Assembly: GCA_014323675.1 (NCBI GenBank)
Contig: JACONN010000002.1
Coordinates: 682,001 to 746,000, forward strand
Length of the DNA stretch: 64,000 bases
Reading direction: 5' to 3'
Source: Hormoscilla sp. GM7CHS1pb
GTDB lineage: Bacteria; Cyanobacteriota; Cyanobacteriia; Cyanobacteriales; Desertifilaceae
Position 1 is the stretch's first letter; the number at the start of each line of letters is the position of its first letter. A program made the translations under genes and the position numbers. The notes beneath the pieces were generated by a model that was not told the DNA's origin, searched no databases, and saw nothing but the letters and a program-made list of their open reading frames with translations. Of this stretch, positions 16,865 through 26,379 are shown piece after piece.

Positions 16865-17305
16865 TCAAAAAAAGTTAATCATTGGATAGGAAAGAATTGC
16901 TCGATCTTCTGTTATCATGATTAAATCGTGTTGTAAACATTGACAAAGCAAAAGACGATCGAAGGGGTCGCGATGTAATGGCGGTGTCTGGAGCGTGCCG
17001 AGTCCTTCAGGACAAGAGCACGCGGAAGACGCCGCAGGTAATTTCGCCAATTGGGTAATGGTACTTTCATCGATAGCTAAACTATAAATTAAATGATTTT
17101 CACGCTGTTTGGGAAAGTAAATATCAGGTGATTCTGGCAAAGGCAGTTTACCTAATTGATATTTAATCATCGCTTCCCAAACAGAAACCACACTGAGATA
17201 AATTTCATTATCTAAATTACTAATTGCGTCATAATATTTGTCTGCAAGACGGTTGTCATTGGTAATAAACCACAGAAAAATATGCGTATCTAAGAGTAAT
17301 TTCAT
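16865..17305 (-). CDS. VapC-type PIN toxin with an in-frame palindromic insertion
   Basis: 146 residues: MKLLLDTHIFLWFITNDNRL with the first Asp, VSVWEAMIKYQLGKL with Glu, HRDPFDRLLLCQCL and MITEDRAI with the late acids. Between ITQLAKLP and PLHRDPFDRLL, which are adjacent in relatives, there are about 18 extra residues (AASSACSCPEGLGTLQTP). The DNA of this insert is an imperfect palindrome. It keeps the frame, so the toxin may still fold with a surface loop. It overlaps its antitoxin by 4 bases (17302-17305). Confidence 0.8.
   Translation of the reverse strand: MKLLLDTHIFLWFITNDNRLADKYYDAISNLDNEIYLSVVSVWEAMIKYQLGKLPLPESPDIYFPKQRENHLIYSLAIDESTITQLAKLPAASSACSCPEGLGTLQTPPLHRDPFDRLLLCQCLQHDLIMITEDRAILSYPMINFF
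16980..17034. repeat. Palindromic insert inside the vapC gene
   Basis: Arms GGCGGTGTCTGGAGCGTGCC and the complement of the segment ending CGCGGAAGACGCC pair around AGTCCTTCAGGAC. The length of the extra coding part is about 54 bases, a multiple of three. Confidence 0.65.
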
Positions 17306-17550
17306 GGATTTTCAAACAGGTTAATAATCTCTTCAGGCAGGGGATCGTTAAAGTCATCAGGGACAACAAATTCACCGGCACATAAACCAATAGGACGACG
17401 TTGTTGTTTTTGAGGTTGATTCGTGGGAATCGGTTTAACTTCAGCGATCGGTTTATCTGCTTGAGTAATGATTAAGCTATTACCTTCTTGAATCAGTTTG
17501 ATAAATCCCGAAAAATCCTGTTGAATGTCATCTATCTTGAGGGTAATCAT
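17302..17550 (-). CDS. Phd/YefM-type antitoxin
   Basis: About 82 residues from ATG 17550 (MITLKIDDIQQDFSGFIKLI), then IITQADKPIAEVKPI, which is the Phd/YefM fold, and an acidic C-terminal tail (DDFNDPLPEEIINLFENP) for toxin binding. An in-frame ATG 39 bases upstream adds residues unlike the family. The downstream toxin start overlaps its stop. Self-repression through the N-terminal domain is usual. Confidence 0.8.
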   Translation of the reverse strand: MITLKIDDIQQDFSGFIKLIQEGNSLIITQADKPIAEVKPIPTNQPQKQQRRPIGLCAGEFVVPDDFNDPLPEEIINLFENP

Positions 17551-17794
17551 GGCATTAGCTTTATAATTAAAGCAAGAATTGACTATCATACTTATATCTT
17601 AACACATATTTCACGGCACTACTTTACTCTTCGCGAAATATTTAAGGCGATCGCCAGTAGGTGGGGCGATCGCCTGCGGCACCCGATCGACTATTGACGA
17701 ACGGCGACACCGAAGAACTCCGTATTGGCGATTGCGATCGGGACTGAACAAGCTCCCGTAGGTTGGGTTGAGGTCCCTTACCCAACCCTCATGT

Positions 17795-19333
17795 CTAATC
17801 ATTATGTAATTCTTTTTCCAGCAAGTCAACTGCCATGCGTAACTTTTTCAATCTCTTACGCTTATTCTTGATTTCTGATTGCTCCGGAGGGATTGAGTCT
17901 GTGAATACATAATCGACATTTTTAATGTATTTGTGAAGCTGGTTAATCGCCTGATTACTAAACTGTTTCAGGTAGTCTGTAGCAACTTCTGTACAGACTT
18001 GTGACAATTGCTGACGATAGTTCGACCAGGCTTCTTCATTTCTCTGCTTCGTACCTTGATTGACCGCATGGGTGATACCAGCAGTGATCGCCCCTCCCAC
18101 TGGACCTGCCAATAACCAACCAACTGCTGTGGCTGTGGCAACTGATTTAGCAGTAGGATCGGATGTAGAAGGCACAGTTGGTCGAGATATAGTCGGAGCG
18201 GCAGGTAATGAGATCGAAAGTTTACTGGGTTGCTTATGACCAAATTCATCGCAGGCTTGGTGGACGTATTTCATCACAGACTCTTGGCGTTCCAGCAATG
18301 CTTGCTGGAAAACTCCAGTTTCCCAATTTCTGAATGATTCATCTTCTAGTGCCTTAGCTGCTTCAGACTTATATCTGTCTAGGAGTGCAGAAACCGATAA
18401 CCAATTCCCCAAGTTCATCATGCTAGCCTTAAAAGCATTCTTGACTTGCTCGACCCCCCTCGCAGTCGTTCGATCGCAGCTTGGCGATCGCGATCTGCAT
18501 TCTGGACCTCAGTTTCTAGAGGTTGTGCCTGGGCTAATAAATTTTGTTTGAGCTGCTCCCTAATCGCCAAGAGCCTGGGTAAGCGGATATACTCTATTCC
18601 TGGCGATAAATTATCTACAATCCGATCCAAGTTTGATTCAAACAGGAGGATACCGCTTTGATTTGCTGCTGCAACATCTCCTTTCATTCTCGCTCTTAGG
18701 GCGGGCAAAGCGTCCACGCGGTAAAGATTACTCATATTGTTAGGTAAATCGCCTCGCAATTCTCCAGCAAGGGAACGGGCACGACTGGCAACTTCCTTGC
18801 AATCTTCTATCTCCAACAAGTTCATGAAGTTAAGCACAAAGATAGATGTGGTAATCCCGCGATTCATCAACCAATCCTGTAGTTTGCTGACTTCTCCTAG
18901 GGTGAACAGCTTGCGAGCATCGAGGACTTGAACTACAAGATCGACAGTTATTAGTTGGCTATAGACGAGATGATTCTGCGCTTCCATGTCGTCTGTTCCA
19001 GGCAAATCAATCAGTTCGACCCCCTTTGCTAGAAGACTGTGCGGACAGGAAACCTCAACAGAGACAACATCTTCGCGCATACAGCGATCGCCATCTAGCA
19101 CGGCAAACTTTTTCAATATATCTGTTCCATTCTCACATACTTCAGCACCGTCGTTTGTACGAACACAAGTTTTGATATTTTTGCCATACTTGACAACAAT
19201 TGCCGTGCCTGTGGTAGGTCTCAGGGCAATTGGTAGAGCGCGATTTCCCAGCAGCGCATTTAGCAATGTAGACTTGCCGTGATTGAAGGGTGCAAAAACG
19301 GCTATGCGAAAGGCTGGGTTACCCAGATATTCA
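17795..19333 (-). pseudogene. Dynamin-type GTPase, 3' part (IS-split and frameshifted)
   Basis: This part holds the G domain and stalk. G1 is FAPFNHGKSTLLNALLG, G2 region LRPTTGTAIV, G3 LIDLPGTDD, and the G4-like segment FVLNFMN. At 18470 a run of six G shifts the frame: the first frame ends 50 bases later, while the other reads LREGVEQVKNAFKAS and MMNLGNWLSVSALLDRYKSE onward to KELHND. The middle has a GxxxG-type hydrophobic segment (VGWLLAGPVGGAITAGITHA), a likely membrane paddle. The 5' end is cut by an IS at 19334. The whole gene would be about 540 residues. Confidence 0.8.
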
Positions 19334-20900
19334 GGGTGCATCCCAGTTTCGCCATGAGTATAAATGCTTAGTCGAACTGGTTCCGAGATGGTGTTAAGTT
19401 GAGACAGTCGGTAAACGCTCCCTCTAAAACTATGAATCCTGAAAATTTAGCTCAAATTAAAACCTATGCTTTGGGAATAGCCGCCTTGTTGTATGAGGAG
19501 GCCCAAGGGACTGTTCCAGAGCAATTGAAAACACTCTCAGGACTCGAAGCTACAGTCCGTGGGCAGTTGCTTCAATACGTCAGTCCAGAGATTGCCCTTT
19601 TTTTATCGAAAGCACCAGTGGCACCACCGCAGGGCGAACCCGAATTTTAAACAGCATTTTGGGCGAGCTCCTCATCACGGAGAAGCAAGCGACTTATTTT
19701 GATGTGAGAGCCTATAGCCAGTGGAGTCCCTATCTGGAAAAATGTTGCTTGTTACTGAGTGCGAACTCTTCTTATGAGCACGCCGAGGAAGATATTAAGC
19801 AGCTCACGGGGATGAGCGTTTCCCGGGGAACTCAGCAACGACTGGTGCAACGTTATGAGTTTGAATTACTGACAGTTAAAGAAGCCGTTTCCTCAACGAG
19901 CGCTCAAGAACCGAAACTGCCCCTTCAGGAGTTTGAGTTGCCCACAGCTAAAGAAGCCGTTTCCTCAACGGGCCCTCAAGGACCGAAACTGCCCCCTCAG
20001 GAGTTTGAGTTGCCGACGGCTAAAAAAGCTGTTTCCGAAATCAGCCCTCAAGAACCGAAAGTGCTCGCCCATGAGTTGAAGTTGCCGACTGTCAAGGAAG
20101 TTGTTGAGGAAATGAGCATTGATGGGGGGAAAGTACGCTTACGGACCCCGCAAGGGAGACCCTGTGAGTGGCGCGATTACAAGGGCGTTAATCTACATGA
20201 CCTCGGGGTAGCGGCCTTCTTTCGGGACAATGCAGGACTGGTCAAATGGGTCAACCAGCAGCCCTTGGCGAATCCACTTGTGAGTATCGGAGACGGTCAT
20301 GATGGCGTTTGGAATTTGTTTGCCGAGATTGGCCCAACCATCTTCCGTCTGGAAATCCTCGATTGGTATCACTTGATGGAAAACCTCGAGAAAGTCGGTG
20401 GGTCCAGATCTAGACTGGCACGAGTGAAAGCTCTCCTATGGTCAGGCAAGGTAGATGCAGCCCTCAAAGAATTTGACGACTGGGAGCATCCACGGGTTGA
20501 TAACTTCAGGGCCTATGTTACTAAGCATCGTCACCGCATTGTGAACTATGGCTATTACCAAGCCGAGGGAATTTCAATCGGTTCGGGAGAGGTGGAATCA
20601 ACGATTAAGCAGGTTGCGGCACGGGTGAAGCTCTCAGGAGCGCAGTGGAAAGCTGCCAATGTTCCCCAAGTTCTGCGGCATCGCTGCGCTTATCTCAATG
20701 GAGTATTCTCAAGGTGAGTCAATCTTGACATTCTCATCATCTCGTGGTCTGTCAAGATAAAATTGACGAATTTTACGGAGATAACCGCTTCCGAGCCTTC
20801 CCTTCTCTTATCCGTCATCATTTCCTTGACAGACCAAGGGTCTATTAGTGACAGTTTAACAATGAAGTATTTTTGCTCATTGCCAAATTGGGATGCACCC
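19334..20900 (+). mobile_element. ISKra4-type element inside the GTPase gene
   Basis: The ends GGGTGCATCCCAGTTTCGCC and the complement of TTGCCAAATTGGGATGCACC form inverted repeats. The 8-bp target duplication GATATTCA flanks it at 19326-19333 and 20901-20908. Length 1567 bp. Removing it and one duplication joins the GTPase frame exactly (VCEY then LGNPAF). A 169-bp MITE with the same ends is at 34536-34704. Confidence 0.92.
19432..20717 (+). pseudogene. ISKra4-type transposase with internal repeats, frameshifted
   Basis: The first part, MNPENLAQIKTYALGIAALL to APPQGEPEF, ends at 19650; the main part continues in another frame from about 19655. It has the HTH region GMSVSRGTQQRLVQR, then four tandem copies of a 24-residue unit based on FELPTAKEAVSS, then the catalytic part: MSIDGGKVRLRTPQGRP, SIGDGHDGVWNLF, EILDWYHLMENL and IGSGEVESTIKQVAARVKLS. 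A single shift is the only lesion seen, so it may be active if the shift is programmed or an error. The internal repeats are unusual. Confidence 0.85.
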
Positions 20901-20991
20901 GATATTCACAAACAGCCTCTGCATCCGATCGCAATTCATCAGAATCGGTCAATTCCGATGCATACAAGATTCTTTCACAGATCGCGTTCAT
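20901..20991 (-). pseudogene. Dynamin-type GTPase, 5' end
   Basis: ATG 20991 with GAGGAAA seven bases upstream starts MNAICERILYASELTDSDEL then RSDAEAVCEY, which joins LGNPAFRIAVFAPF across the insertion. This gives the missing N terminus of the GTPase gene at 17795-19333 and puts it 80 bases after the next GTPase gene. Confidence 0.85.
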
Positions 20992-21070
20992 GGTTATTTT
21001 CCTCAGACAATTATTTGGGAGTTGGCTCTCTCAAATGGAAAGAACCAACTCATCTAGCAGAAAACCATCC

Positions 21071-23140
21071 TTAAACTTTCGACCCAATTAGTCCCTCGTA
21101 GCCAGATTCCATTGACTGCCATTGAGAGTAAATGTTATTTTCTAGTTCCTTGAGTCGCTTGATTTCCGCCTCGCGCTGAAACTCTTCCTTTTCCTTCTGT
21201 TCGACGAGCCGATCTAGCTCATCTCGGCGAGCTTGAATGTCTTCGTTCATGCGTTTGGATACTTCTGCCTCATATTCGTCAAAAATTTTCCTCACTTCCT
21301 GATAAACTTCCTTAGATAACTGAGCAGCCGCCTCCGGCAGTTTCTCCTTCATCTTTTCTTTGGTCATCTTAATGAACTTCCGGCGCAACATCTCCATCTG
21401 TGTGGCTCCTGCTCCTGACATGAAAGCAACTATAGCAGCAGGACCGAGCACTATATCGAAGAATATAATCAAGACGGTATTTACAGCGATAAGGAGACCT
21501 ACATTGGTCAGCAATCTCTTCCAATTAAAAGCCCCCAAACCAGCACCTGCCGCACCAGCATAATCTCCTAATAAAAACGCCATTGCTCCTGTTGCAAATC
21601 TCGCCCATCCGGGATATTTTTCTTCTGCACTTGCTGTCCCACTGATGTTGATGCTACCAGATAGCTTGAAGTCAATTGTGTCAGTTATATTACCATAGAA
21701 TACACTGTATCGATTTGCACTGACTGCTAACTGGGAAAAAGCCTCCTTGATGTCTCGTTCTACCCCCTTGCTCCACTCAGCCATTTTGTCATTAGCGTAC
21801 TTCTTAAAGTTTTCTTCCATGCCTTCCTTGAATTTTTCTCGCTGACCTTGCAAAAGAAACTTAAAGAAGTTTATATCCGGCATATACGGTTTGAAATCAT
21901 TCTCAAATGTTTGATCCAGTTTAGACATATAGCTGTGGAGAGAGCCGGCGATCGCATCAGCACGAGTATCTCTCATTTGAGCAATTTCCTGCTTGAAGCT
22001 GTCCCGAATTTCCTCTAATTTGCGAAACTCTGGTTCGACAGATTTGATGCGTTTGCGCAGTTCAGTAACATCTTGGCCGAGCAAAGGAATGCGGCGATCG
22101 ACAGCTTCATGTACGCGCTGATAGGTCTGTCGCATCAGGGTACGAGCTTGACGCAATTCCGAGACAGCCCTTTCTTTGGTCAGAAATCGTTCTAACGCAC
22201 CGACAAACTTTGGTATGCCAGTACCATCAAGTGGTTTCCCCTTCAGGCTGTAGCGTAGTGCGTTCAATGCAGATGTCTCGAATACACGCTCGTCGTAGAG
22301 ATCGCTTCCATCTATCTGACAATAATCACGCAGATTTGCAGTAAAGACTTGACGCTGCTCTTCCTCAACTTTCCTGACCTCTTCTGGATCGTCAGGGTCG
22401 AAAGCTGATTGCTGGAGTTCGTCCCAGCGGTTAATCAAGAAGAAAATGGTCAGCCCTCGATCTTTGAGATAGTTCTCCAGGTAGCGACGCTCTTCCATCG
22501 TGCAGGGTTTAGTGGCATTGAGAACGAATAAAATAGCGTGGCATTTATTGATGTAGCCAAGAGTCAACTGGTTGCGCTCGTCCGTGTCGTTTAGCCCGGG
22601 GCTGTCTACGATTTCAACACCATTCTGGAGCAATTTGAGAGGATACTCGACGACTGCATAACTCACGTCCGGGAAAGCATCTTTCTTTGACTGCTCAAAG
22701 CGCTTGGCTTCCTTGGGATCGATAGTGTATTTGCGGCTGAATTGATCAAAACTTAGAGTTTCTGTCCGCTCGTCTTTGAAGTGAACTGTCACTTTTCCCT
22801 CCGAACCGAACCGAAGGATTGTCAGAATTGCCGTACAGGGATTAACCGCTGTCGGCAGCAGCTTTTTGCCCAATAGCACATTGAGTAATGTACTTTTGCC
22901 GTGCTTCATATCCCCCAGTACCATTAGGCGGAAGCGACCGTGTAGAAGATTGTTGCCAGTAATCTTTAAATCAAAAATTTCTTGGTTGAGTTTTAATTCG
23001 CCAGAAGCTTCTTTCCCTTCTAACTTTGCCTGTTCGAGGATCTCAGATGCGTAATTGAGATAATCCGCAAACTCCTGACGCTTCTGTGCAACAGCGTGGA
23101 GGTTGTTAATCAAACTGTCAACTTCTGCTTTGTAGCTCAT
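21071..23140 (-). CDS. Dynamin-family GTPase (bacterial dynamin-like)
   Basis: 689 residues, intact. G1 is LGDMKHGKSTLLNVLLG (about residue 75), G2 NPCTAIL, G3 IVDSPGLNDTDE, G4 FLINRWDEL. Long helical stalk segments follow, with a hydrophobic hairpin (FATGAMAFLLGDYAGAAGAG and LLIAVNTVLIIFFDIVLGPA) near 530-580, the likely membrane-inserting paddle, and a coiled coil with many Glu/Lys at the end. Such proteins remodel or repair membranes and work as pairs. It is immediately upstream of the second GTPase gene on the same strand. The tandem arrangement suggests a heteromeric pair. Exact function is unknown. Confidence 0.88.
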   Translation of the reverse strand: MSYKAEVDSLINNLHAVAQKRQEFADYLNYASEILEQAKLEGKEASGELKLNQEIFDLKITGNNLLHGRFRLMVLGDMKHGKSTLLNVLLGKKLLPTAVNPCTAILTILRFGSEGKVTVHFKDERTETLSFDQFSRKYTIDPKEAKRFEQSKKDAFPDVSYAVVEYPLKLLQNGVEIVDSPGLNDTDERNQLTLGYINKCHAILFVLNATKPCTMEERRYLENYLKDRGLTIFFLINRWDELQQSAFDPDDPEEVRKVEEEQRQVFTANLRDYCQIDGSDLYDERVFETSALNALRYSLKGKPLDGTGIPKFVGALERFLTKERAVSELRQARTLMRQTYQRVHEAVDRRIPLLGQDVTELRKRIKSVEPEFRKLEEIRDSFKQEIAQMRDTRADAIAGSLHSYMSKLDQTFENDFKPYMPDINFFKFLLQGQREKFKEGMEENFKKYANDKMAEWSKGVERDIKEAFSQLAVSANRYSVFYGNITDTIDFKLSGSINISGTASAEEKYPGWARFATGAMAFLLGDYAGAAGAGLGAFNWKRLLTNVGLLIAVNTVLIIFFDIVLGPAAIVAFMSGAGATQMEMLRRKFIKMTKEKMKEKLPEAAAQLSKEVYQEVRKIFDEYEAEVSKRMNEDIQARRDELDRLVEQKEKEEFQREAEIKRLKELENNIYSQWQSMESGYEGLIGSKV

Positions 23141-23308
23141 GATTTTCTCTTTAGATTTAAGTAGTGGTGATCTGTCGATTAAGCGAAAGCTTAGATGGAC
23201 AACTCTGTCGGGACTATGCCGTAGTTCAGCAACTGAATGTAGCGAACTAAGTGGTGTCCTCTGCCGATCGCCTCTGCTACAACTTCCGTAGCATTTGACA
23301 AACCGCGC

Positions 23309-24130
23309 CTACTGACCATTGCTCATAACTCTGGTGTATTCGCCACTCTCCACCCACTCGAGTAACTCGGCGGCACGCATGACCGAGATTGGTTCATAAC
23401 CCCTATCACCTTTGCAATCTGGTCTAGAGTGCCGTAAGATTCAAACTCCCTTGCTTGCTTGATGAACTCATCTACGATAGTAGGGCTACTGTAGTATTTC
23501 TTAGGCAAACCTGCCATCTTCACTAAGACACTTGCAGCCACTTCCGGTTGTTGGCAAGCAAGCAGGCCCCGATCGATCGGCGGTAAGCTCCGACATGCGC
23601 CTCCAGTTGAGTAAAGCCATCTCTACTCCTACTGTAATTAAGGAACCAATTCCCAAGGTTGCCCTCCCAACCAAGTTAGCAATGGTAGGTAAGCATGAAG
23701 CTGTCTGATAATATAAAACGTGCTGACTTTTGATATGCCCTAACTCGTGGGCTATGACGAACATCAGTTCTTCAGGAGAAAGCAACTCAGCACATTCTGA
23801 ACTCAGAACAATGATACTTTTCTCCACACCTGCCGTGACAGCATTAATACCATAACTATCTTGATGAAAGTACAACTCCGGTTGGCGGTCGATTGACAGG
23901 ATCTCGCAAGCTTCTTGCAGCACCTCATATACTTCAGGAGCATTATTACTATTCACCTTCAGACCGCTTCCCGTGTAATGAATTCTTAGCAATCGATCGA
24001 AGCTAATCTCATTAAGCTTTCTGATGATAGCTGTGAACCCAGGCATTTCCTCAAGTGTATTACGAGCCGATTTGTCCCAAGGATGTTCGTAATTTTCAAT
24101 CTTGAGGAAGTTAATTTTCCTTCTGTCCAT
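23309..24130 (-). pseudogene. M48-type metallopeptidase, frameshifted
   Basis: The zinc motif is FVIAHELGHIKSQHVLYYQT with ELTADR supplying the third ligand, followed by a membrane-like segment. At GCCGATCGATCGGGG one extra ATCG shifts the frame; without it the protein reads ADRGLLACQQPEVAASVLVK and MAGLPKKYYSSPTIVDEFIK. A second lesion near 23385 changes to the frame that ends MRAAELLEWVESGEYTRVMS. All other parts fit a family of M48-like peptidases of about 280 residues with a TPR-less tail. It lies upstream of the two GTPase genes on the same strand, which is the basis for suggesting a functional link. Confidence 0.8.
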
Positions 24131-24721
24131 AACTTACGATCGCCATAAATCTTGCCATAATCCCGGTCAGAGTTGATTGTCACCTCTATACTCGATCTCG
24201 CTCATCATTAACTTTGGCGATAAATCGACTACTTTTTAACAAAACTTAGCAATATCCCTCCCGAAAACCTGCGCCTCAGCCCAAAGGCTTCATGCACCAG
24301 ACCCCACTGGCGAAACTGCCCCGAGAGAACTTGGTGTGAGTGGCATTGACTCACGACTTCCTTACGCTATCACTCTACTCTCTAACTTGGGTAGTAAAAA
24401 AGCTATTTGTAACAATACTTAATACTTTTCCTCCCGAAAGCCTTCCTCCTGTGCAAACCTAGACAAGAAAGCCCTGGCGAAGCATCACCGGTTCCGCCAA
24501 GGTGATATTCCCTTACCTCAAGCAAATGCTTGAGGCTCTAACTATGTCTCATGAAAAAACCGCGCTTTTGTTTTCAATCGCAACAAATCTTTACATCGAT
24601 CGCCTTCCAGACCGGTCCTGCAGGAGAGGGAAAGGAAACCAATGGGAAGCGATCGCGCGATCAGGGCTGACTGAGAACCAGCAGCAACAGAATCAATAAA
24701 GTAATCCCATCATCAAGACCA
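24131..24721. other. Spacer upstream of the peptidase gene
   Basis: No convincing gene. The segment holds a possible promoter region for the peptidase-GTPase genes and a low-quality open frame at 24502-24699 that lacks any recognisable feature. Confidence 0.5.
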
Positions 24722-24967
24722 ATGTTACCCACATTATCCCATAAATTCCTCGTGCAGATGGCACACCTTCACCAGCTCACACCGGAACAGGAGCAAGTCT
24801 TCCTCTTAAAATTCGCAGAGCACAAGCGATATCAAGAAATTGCCAGGGAACTGGGCATCTCCAAAGAAGCTTGTCTCAAGCGCATGGGAGCCATCTACGA
24901 GAAATTCGGCATAGAAGGCGATACCAGGCAAATTACCGGATTTTATGCAAGAGGTACTACGAATTGA
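24722..24967 (+). CDS. Small helix-turn-helix protein, sigma-70 region 4-like
   Basis: 81 residues. LTPEQEQVFLLKFAEHKRYQ followed by EIARELGISKEACLKRMGAI is a region-4-like helix-turn-helix; the tail YEKFGIEGDTRQITGFYARG carries no known domain. In other cyanobacteria the same domain is the N terminus of large NTPases, so this could be a truncated sensor protein. Its stop is inside the opposite-strand wecB end. Cytosolic, DNA binding likely; target unknown. Confidence 0.6.
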   Translation: MLPTLSHKFLVQMAHLHQLTPEQEQVFLLKFAEHKRYQEIARELGISKEACLKRMGAIYEKFGIEGDTRQITGFYARGTTN

Positions 24968-26075
24968 TTAAATAATTCTCGACAATTTGTAATATCCTTT
25001 CGGCCGCATGACCGTCACCAAAAGGATTGATCGCCGTGGCCATTTGCTCGTAAGCAGCCCGATCGCCCAATAACTCAGCCGCAGCAGTAACAATATCCCT
25101 AGAGTCAGTACCAACCAACTTCGCAGTCCCAGCCGCGATCGCCTCAGGTCTTTCCGTAGTCTTGCGCAAAACAAGGACAGGCTTACCCAAACTAGGAGCT
25201 TCCTCCTGCAAACCCCCAGAATCAGTCAACAGCAGATAGCAGCGAGAAATTGCTCCCACCAAGGTAGCATAATCCAAAGGCTCGCTCAAAAACACCCGAT
25301 CGTGCCCGGACAAAAGGGCCTGTAGCGGTCCACGCACCCGAGGATTAAGATGTAGAGGTAACAACAAAGCCGTATCTTGAAAGCGATCCAAAACTTGCAG
25401 AAAACCCCGAGCAATAGTCTCTAGAGGCGTACCCCAATTTTCCCGTCGGTGAACAGTAGCCAACAATACCCGATACTGACTCCAATCTAAACCAGGAATC
25501 TGGCATTCTGGCCGATCGCCTGCTACCATCAGCAAAGCATCAATCACCGTATTCCCAGTTTGGTGAATTTCCCCCAGCACCCCAGAACGGCGTAAATGGC
25601 CCACAGCAGTAGCAGTAGGAGCAAAATGCAACTGAGTTACCTGGGAAATCAGCCGCCGGTTAGCCTCCTCCGGGAAAGGATTAAACAGATCGTCAGTGCG
25701 CAAACCCGCTTCCACATGTCCCACCGGAATTTGATGATACAAAGCCGCCAGGGCCGCCGCAAAAGCCGTCGTCGTATCCCCCTGCACCAAAATCATCTGT
25801 AGCCCAAGTCGATCAAATATTGCCTCCAACCCCTGCAAACTCCGACAAGTAATATCAGTCAGGGTTTGCATCCGCCGCATAATCTCCAGATCTTCATCGG
25901 CGCTGATACCGAATAATTGCATCACTTGCGCGACCATTTCTCTATGCTGACCCGTCAAAATCACCCGGGTATCAAAAGCAGGAGACTGACGGAACAGTCG
26001 AATCACCGGAGCAAGTTTAATCGCTTCAGGACGAGTGCCCAAAGTAATGCCAACTCGGACAGGAAACTGTGACAT
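24957..26075 (-). CDS. wecB: UDP-N-acetylglucosamine 2-epimerase (non-hydrolysing)
   Basis: About 372 residues; interconverts UDP-GlcNAc and UDP-ManNAc for cell-surface polysaccharide synthesis. Conserved blocks: GTRPEAIKLAPVI at the N terminus, TGQHREM, VQGDTTTAFAAALAAL, HVEAGLRTDDLFNPFPEEAN and TDSGGLQEEAPSLGKPVLVL. Start at the second ATG (MSQFPVRVGITLGTRPE, 26075), which fits the family, rather than 15 bases upstream. It stands alone here without other polysaccharide genes. It overlaps the small plus-strand gene by 11 bases at the 3' end. Confidence 0.93.
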   Translation of the reverse strand: MSQFPVRVGITLGTRPEAIKLAPVIRLFRQSPAFDTRVILTGQHREMVAQVMQLFGISADEDLEIMRRMQTLTDITCRSLQGLEAIFDRLGLQMILVQGDTTTAFAAALAALYHQIPVGHVEAGLRTDDLFNPFPEEANRRLISQVTQLHFAPTATAVGHLRRSGVLGEIHQTGNTVIDALLMVAGDRPECQIPGLDWSQYRVLLATVHRRENWGTPLETIARGFLQVLDRFQDTALLLPLHLNPRVRGPLQALLSGHDRVFLSEPLDYATLVGAISRCYLLLTDSGGLQEEAPSLGKPVLVLRKTTERPEAIAAGTAKLVGTDSRDIVTAAAELLGDRAAYEQMATAINPFGDGHAAERILQIVENYLINS

Positions 26076-26379
26076 GGAATTGAAAATCAAGAGAAACCTG
26101 GATTTATCCTAAGCTGTCGCGCATTTAAATTGCTAGGATCCAAATGCAGCAAACCATTGGTATAAATGTCTTTCCCCATTTTTAATTTTTAATTTTTAAT
26201 TTTGAATTGCTTAAGACCTTCGGCCCAATCCCAAGCAAATTTTGCCCAAAACAGATCGATTACCACCACATTTGGAAATCCTAGAATATACAGGCAATGC
26301 AGGCCAAAAGCTGTGCTAGCCTTGGCAAAGAGATCTATGCAGTGCCAAGTACAGCCGCTCATTATATTCAATACTTGCC

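Noticed and set aside
24502..24699. 65-codon open frame
   Set aside because: No signature, weak start and it lies in a repeat-poor spacer without any neighbouring link.
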